DNA of 64,000 nt, from positions 19,968,058-20,032,057 of the forward strand of contig CM059576.1 of NCBI GenBank assembly GCA_030386875.1, written 5' to 3'. Below the pieces are notes generated by a model. That model had not been told where the DNA came from and did no database searches. It saw only the letters and a list, made by a program, of their open reading frames with translations. The number at the start of each line of letters is the position of its first letter. Position 1 is the stretch's first letter. This stretch comes from Morinoia aosen. Taxonomy: Eukaryota > Arthropoda > Malacostraca > Amphipoda > Talitridae. A program made the position numbers and the translations under genes. Below are positions 59,207-64,000 of the stretch, piece by piece.

Positions 59207-60058
59207 TCAACATGGCCAGGTACCCACCCAGCAGAGAGATACTAGTTTTGGAGAACCTGCAAGTCGCAAAAAGCTTAACATTATTCCAGAAATTATTGGA
59301 TGTGTGGAGTTGTAGGACCTCAGTGACTGGAGAGCAGCTCTGGAATCGGAGAACACCACGTAAGAACCTGAAGCAAGCCGCTCCTCAATCATGCGGAGTG
59401 CGGCACGGATAGCGATCAGCTCCGCAGAGTAAATTGACGTTTCAGGCAGCAGTTTTTCTTCTATTACTCTGTCCTCCAAAACTGCAGCACAGCCCACTGC
59501 ATCCTCCGTCTTAGAACCATCAGTGTAAATATGAAAAGCTCCTTCGTGGTCACTGTGAAGGTGATCTCGGAAAATATGTCGCAATATGGTTCTTGTCATC
59601 ATCTCTTTCTTTGGGTATTGCGGTCCTGGACAGAAAGTTTGTATTGGAATTTGTCAGGTTGGCTCTTCCAGAGTGAGGACACGCTCAACTTTGAACGGAG
59701 GCAACTGCGTCATCTCTACCAGTGCTTCGTAGTCAGTAGAGGAGGGGATATAAAATGGAAACAGCTCCCGGTCCCGCTCTCTTTCCATCACGCTATTCCA
59801 CGTGGCCGTGAAAGGTAGTTGTCTAAGTCGTACAATATACTGTAGAGTAAGCTGTGCTCGACGTATCTGCAAGGCTGGTTCACCGCAATCCACCAATAAG
59901 CTCATCACCGGTGACGTCCGAAAGGCCCCCGTACACAGCCTCAAAGCTGAGTTATGGATTGGGTCCAAGAGTGATAAGCATGATGGGCTGGCACTCTGGT
60001 AGACGACGCAGCCATAATCAATCTTGGCACGAACCGTGGCTCTATATAGTCGCAGCAT
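59207..60058 (-). pseudogene. minus-strand LINE ORF2, thumb and RNase H piece
   Basis: 60058-59654 encodes the post-RT region (MLRLYRATVRAKIDYGCVVY). After a TGA at a Trp position (about 59656-59654), 59602-59207 encodes RNase H (HIYTDGSKTEDAVGCAAVLE, SAELIAIRAAL, SDSRAALQSL). The frame is the same on both sides of the TGA. Confidence 0.85.
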
Positions 60059-60154
60059 GGTTGTTCGGTCAGCACCCCATGTTAATCTGGACAGGCATTT
60101 TAGGGGATTCAGAGCTCTAGAACACCTTCCTTTTAAAGCCAGTATGTGAGGTCT

Positions 60155-60990
60155 CTATGACAGTTTATTGTCCAACAACATGCCCCGAAAGGAGGCCGTG
60201 GGCGAGACGTTGACCAACCTATCACCGAGAAAGAGCTCAGGCGTAGGCTCATTAGTGCGACGGGGCTGCACATGGAGTGCCACAGTCTTTTCAGCTGAAA
60301 ATGAAAAGCCTCGCTTGTCGGCCCAGGCTCCAATGCGGTTAATGGCTTCCTGTATTCGACGAGTCAAAGCTGGTAGGTATCTAGAGGATGCATATAGCAT
60401 GAAATCATCCACGTACAAAGAAAATGAAACATGCCTTCGTAGGTCCTTCGTGATGGCGTCCATTGCAAGTAGGAAGAGCGTGCAGCTTATAACGCTGCCC
60501 TGAGGTACCCCTTCGTTCTGAGTCATCAGAGCAGAAAACCGTGTGCCCACTCTAACCCTAAACCAACGTTCTCTTAAAAACTTGCGTACATACATTGCCA
60601 TGTGACCTCGTTTACCAATCTTATGCAGTTGCTCCAATATCCCATATCGCCAGGCAGTGTCATAAGCCTTACGCAAATCGAAGAAGACGCATATAGTGTG
60701 TCTTCCTTGGGCACGCTCTTTAACAATATGGTTCTGCAGTCTGAGGAGGGCATCCGTGGTTCCACGAAGAGATCTGAACCCAAACTGAACTGGAGAGAGA
60801 TGATCTCCGGCCTCCAGAAAGCGCATCAATCTTACGTTGATTATTTTCTCCAGTACCTTTCCCACACAGCTTGTCAAGGCTATGGGGCGGTAACTAGATG
60901 TTTCAGAGGATGGTTTATTGGGTTTCAAAAAGGCAAGTACTGTGGCTAGTTGCCATTCCGTGGGATATACATGGGTTGTCCAGATTTTAT
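60155..60990 (-). pseudogene. minus-strand LINE ORF2, reverse transcriptase core
   Basis: The frame holds SYRPIALTSCVGKVLEKII, VFFDLRKAYDTAW, VPQGSVISCTLF and the catalytic YVDD in FSLYVDDFMLYASS. It ends at TAG at 60157-60155, where the intact relative has Trp (LTWKPH). An upstream TAA at about 60992 replaces Tyr. Confidence 0.88.
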
Positions 60991-60991
60991 T

Positions 60992-61675
60992 TTACAAATG
61001 AAGAAGGTAGGTGATCGCTGATGAATGCATTTTCTTTAGCATCTTGTAGTGGATGCCATCTGGTCCAGGGGATGTATTCTTACATTGCCGGAGTGCATGA
61101 TACAGTTCAAGGTACGTTATGGGTGAATTATATGGATATTGTTCATCCGATGCCAAATCAAGGTGAGATTGTTCTTGGCGCTGTTTAATGATTTGGAAGC
61201 CGGGTGTATAGTGCCTTCCGCTACTGACGTCGGCAAAATGCTCCGCCAGCAAGGAGGCGCGATCCTGGTTCATGGTGATCTCTCCGTTGACCACAAGGCA
61301 AGGTAGGGCATGTCCGCTTCGTCCTCTCATCTTCTGAACTCTCTGCTATATTTTCTGAGCTGGCGTGTCGGCGTTTAGCGTGGATACGTACCGTTGCCAG
61401 GATTGTTTCCTGGCCATATCCTTCACAAACTGTGCCCTCGCTCTAGCTCTTTGGTAGAGTATTTTATCAGCAAGGTTGCGGCTCCGTTGATACCGGCGTA
61501 AGGCCCTCTTTCGTTCAAAGTTAGCCTGGGCACACTCGTCATTCCACCATGGAACTCGATGATTTATTTGTTCTCCCTTCGAGCGGGGTATAGCAACAGA
61601 TGCGGCCGTTCGGATAGTGCTAGTAAACTTCTCTAGCGCCTCGTCCACAGTGGTCTGGTCCTCATCATCTTCCAT
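60992..61675 (-). pseudogene. minus-strand LINE ORF2, linker between endonuclease and RT
   Basis: Two open pieces (61675-61346, 61330-60992) in one frame are separated by TAG in place of Trp (QKI-stop-QRVQKM against KVWQRVNKM in the intact relative). Conserved words include VPWWNDECAQANFERKRALR and CKNTSPGPDGIHYKMLK. Confidence 0.82.
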
Positions 61676-61699
61676 GATTGTCAGGGCCTCAAACGCTTC

Positions 61700-62449
61700 C
61701 TAATCAGCGCGTTTAAGCAAGAAGTGAGGCTCCGAGTTGAAAGGGAGGTAGGTGGGGAAAGTCACCACCACTGGAAAGTGATCACTTCCATGGGCGTCAT
61801 TCATGACAGTCCACCGAGCATCTGGGTAACAGTCTGGGGAGCACAAACTGATATCTATTGCGGAAGTAGTCCCGGTTTGGACGTGGAAGTGAGTCATACT
61901 TCCCGTATTCAACAGACATAAATCTGTGGTAGCAAGGAGTCGTTCCACTTCTCTGCCCTGTTGATCGATGCTGTTGTTACCCCACGCAGCATGCTTCCCA
62001 TTCCAATCACCGCCCACCACAAAAGGTTCCGGGAGTTGCCTTATCACGTCCAAAAGCTCTTCACATGTAGCTATGCGAAGAGGAGGGATGTACAGATTAC
62101 ATACTGTAAACGGTGCAGTAGCAGTCTCCACTCGGATAGCCATCACCTGCAAGCGTGAATTGATGGGCAGCCTGTAATATGGGAAACTCTGCTTCACAAA
62201 GACTGCCAGTCCTGTTCCAGGAAGAGGATTATTATTTGTAGAGTAAGTTTCTACTTGGTAGTGCTTAAGTCGGGGCGGAGCACTGCCTCCGAGCATAGTT
62301 TCCTGGAAGAGTACACACGCTGGTTGAAGTTCTAGTAGGATAGCATGGAGATCACCGTAGTTACGTCGCAAGCTGCGACAATTCCAATGAATGATGGTAA
62401 AAGCCAGTCTGATAAAAAAGTTACAGTTGTTACTTCTGAGGTGGTGCAC
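61700..62449 (-). pseudogene. minus-strand LINE ORF2, endonuclease domain
   Basis: The AP-endonuclease domain has IIHWNCRSLRRNYGDL, LFQETMLGG, GGDWNGKHAAWGN, TSAIDISLCSPD and GSDHFPVVV. It ends at TAG where the relative has Trp (NWRNFE). The first codon of the frame is GTG and no AUG precedes the domain. The frame overlaps the ORF1 end by 20 nt. Confidence 0.85.
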
Positions 62450-63992
62450 TAGATTCAGTGCTTGCTACACGTTGACTGACCAGAGTTGGGATAGGTCTCG
62501 CCTCGTCTGGTTTCCTTCTTCCCTCGCGCCACGTTCGCACCTCGACATCAGGTGGTGGTATCGAGGGAAGGCCGGGAGGAGGAGGATACTTCTTCAGCAA
62601 CTCGTCACTCAGCCCCTTGGGTACATGTATAACACGGTCAAATGAATATTTTCTCTGGTATGTACTGTGTTCGCCCGACTGGTCGCGAGCTACTTTTGAG
62701 TGAGGTGTGCTGGTAGGCGACGCTCCACTCTGGAGGCGTTTGCGTGGAATTCCCATGGCTTGAAGTTTTTCTGGCACCTTAGGCGGTAGCATTTTTGGTG
62801 GTGGTAATTTAGCAGTGGTAGATTTGGCTGAGGCAGTTGCGCTAGGACCTGCAGTAACTTTTGGTGGTTTACCTTGGCCAGACGAAATCTGGCCAGTCCC
62901 ACCCTCCGGAAGCGTCGTGGTGGCACTGTCGGGAGGAACATCCTTATTCAGAACTGGGCCTTCCACTACAGGTACTGCGCTAGGTGGAGAGCCGGTTTCG
63001 GTACGGCCTCGGGACGTCACCAGCACCTCACCCTCGGCATGACCCTCGTCGTCTGTGCTCACCTGTCGTCTATGGCCTTTATCAAGCTCCCTCATGGTCT
63101 GTTGCACAACCATTCCTCTTGGGGGTGCAGCCTCAACAGGACCTGACGGGTCACCTCGACCAGCGCTACTGCTGCCCATGGGCCTGGCAATATCTGCAAA
63201 CGTGACCCCCTCACGGACATATCGGGCTGCCACGCGCCTTCTAGCATCTCCAATAGATAGTTTTTCCTTGCATTGTAGAGCCACAACTTCTTGTTCCTGC
63301 TTATAGGTTGAGCAGTTGAACGATGAGGCTGGGTGGGGACCTCTACAGTTCGAGCATCTGGCTGGGAGAGAACAGGGCAGCTCATGCACTTCTCCAGCAC
63401 ACTGGTAGCAAACACCCACGGCCGCCCTGCACGACCCAGCGCCATGTCCAAAACGTTGGCATTTGTAGCATCGTCTGGGTCTGGGCACGTAATCCCGTAC
63501 GGAGCACTTGGTCCACCCAATGGAGACTTCAGTTGGAAGCTGACAGGCATCAAAAGTCAAAATATAGACAGGTTGATTCATCAGAACTCCGTTAATTCTT
63601 TTCTTCGTCTGATACACATCCGTTACCTTGTGCCGCTTCAAGCCTTCGAGTATCTGATCGGGAGTGAAGTTTGGAGCATTCCTGTAGTGAATGGTTCCCT
63701 TAGTTTGATTGAGGGTTTTGTGAGGCTCCACAACCACTTCGTTCATGTCCAGGGTCCTCAAATTAACAATAGCCTGGCTCTGCATTTGATTCGCCACCTC
63801 TACAATCACACCTCCGGAACGAGTCTCATTAATATTCTTGGGCCGGCCCCCAAATAGTTCGCACAATCTCATCGTTTGCTCGAATGACGTTGATAGTGGC
63901 CAGATTTGTATTAGATGGAGATGATATGCAGAAGAACTTTTTGTAGTCAGTCTCCTGCCACTGTTGAAGGGGAGGGTATGTAGGGGCGTCAC
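62430..63992 (-). pseudogene. minus-strand LINE ORF1, Gag-like, frameshifted at the N-terminus
   Basis: From about 63850 leftward the frame matches ORF1 of the intact LINE: NETRSGGVIVEVANQ, YILTFDACQLPTEVSIGWTK. Then come three knuckles, CYKCQRFGHGAGSC, CYQCAGEVHELPC and CSNCRGPHPASSFNC. A long proline/serine-rich, basic C-terminus follows, ending SSAPPQK. Upstream of about 63865 the conserved residues (INVIRANDEIV) fall in another frame, so the listed start is not real and the N-terminus is shifted or outside the window. The protein would bind element RNA. Confidence 0.82.
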
Positions 63993-64000
63993 TACCGGTT

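Larger units (their letters stand above)
55231..64000 (-). mobile_element. decayed minus-strand LINE related to 47392-54293, split by a CR1/L2-like element
   Basis: Right to left: ORF1 (to 62430), ORF2 in pieces (62449-58687), 3' UTR (58686-58640 and then 55630-55231). The 3' end on this strand is GCTAGCAAACCTATGTTACTACTA, matching the tail of the intact relative. The 5' end lies outside the window or in a shifted frame near 63900. The 3' UTR is interrupted by 55640-58634. Many stops and indels show an old copy. Confidence 0.85.

Overview
This window is repeat-dense, AT-rich nuclear DNA of an animal, most likely an insect or other arthropod. The case rests on spliced C2H2 zinc-finger genes with short introns, a Ty3/gypsy LTR retrotransposon, I-superfamily-like and CR1/L2-like non-LTR retrotransposons, a tRNA-derived SINE, PIF/Harbinger, hAT-like and TTAA-target (piggyBac-type) non-autonomous elements, and several minisatellites. 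There are no bacterial operons, no CRISPR array and no convincing free-standing tRNA or rRNA gene. The species cannot be named from the sequence alone.

The host content is one pair of tandem paralogues of a three-exon gene. Each has a short exon starting MKRAVVMVHKLT, a 95-nt acidic exon with a KEEPIDWDQEPQ motif, and a long last exon carrying about 12 C2H2 fingers. Copy A (17121-21112) has a frameshift and an in-frame stop and is probably a pseudogene. Copy B (38043-42473, remnant to 43041) is open through 9 fingers, then cut by a SINE-like insertion between fingers 9 and 10. Flanks and introns of the copies still align, so each serves as an empty-site reference for insertions in the other.

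Layout. 1-1545: 3' half of a non-LTR retrotransposon. 1735-17000: the 5' flank of zinc-finger copy A, inflated by a TTAA MITE, nested long palindromes (2320-4672) and a long-inverted-repeat element (about 5616-16986). That last element hosts a 9.3-kb gypsy element on the minus strand with identical LTRs, intact gag and pol, a tandem -1 slippery site, and a possible spliced membrane micro-protein after pol. 17121-21850: copy A, with an LTR-bearing TRIM element in intron 1 and a SINE-like element in its 3' flank. 21850-37430: spacer with SINE-like copies, MITEs, a 23-bp minisatellite inside a hAT-like element, a defective Harbinger element, a palindrome containing a 68/321-bp satellite, a second palindrome with coding-like arms, and a solo LTR. 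37430-43380: copy B. 43500-47390: SINE-like copies, a tRNA-SINE and a 19-bp minisatellite. 47392-54293: a nearly intact non-LTR retrotransposon with 13-bp target duplications, itself hit by a SINE-like element. 55057-64000: a 21-bp minisatellite beside a decayed minus-strand relative of that element, which is split by a 5'-truncated CR1/L2-like retrotransposon.

The elements nest in a readable order: SINE-like copy, then full-length LINE inside it, then SINE-like copy inside the LINE; palindromic element, then gypsy inside it; hAT-like element, then minisatellite inside it. The most unusual items are the gypsy membrane ORF with its own splice acceptor, the abundant SINE-like family with a hairpin head and no visible Pol III promoter, the modular foldback family, and the zinc-finger pair being broken by these elements.
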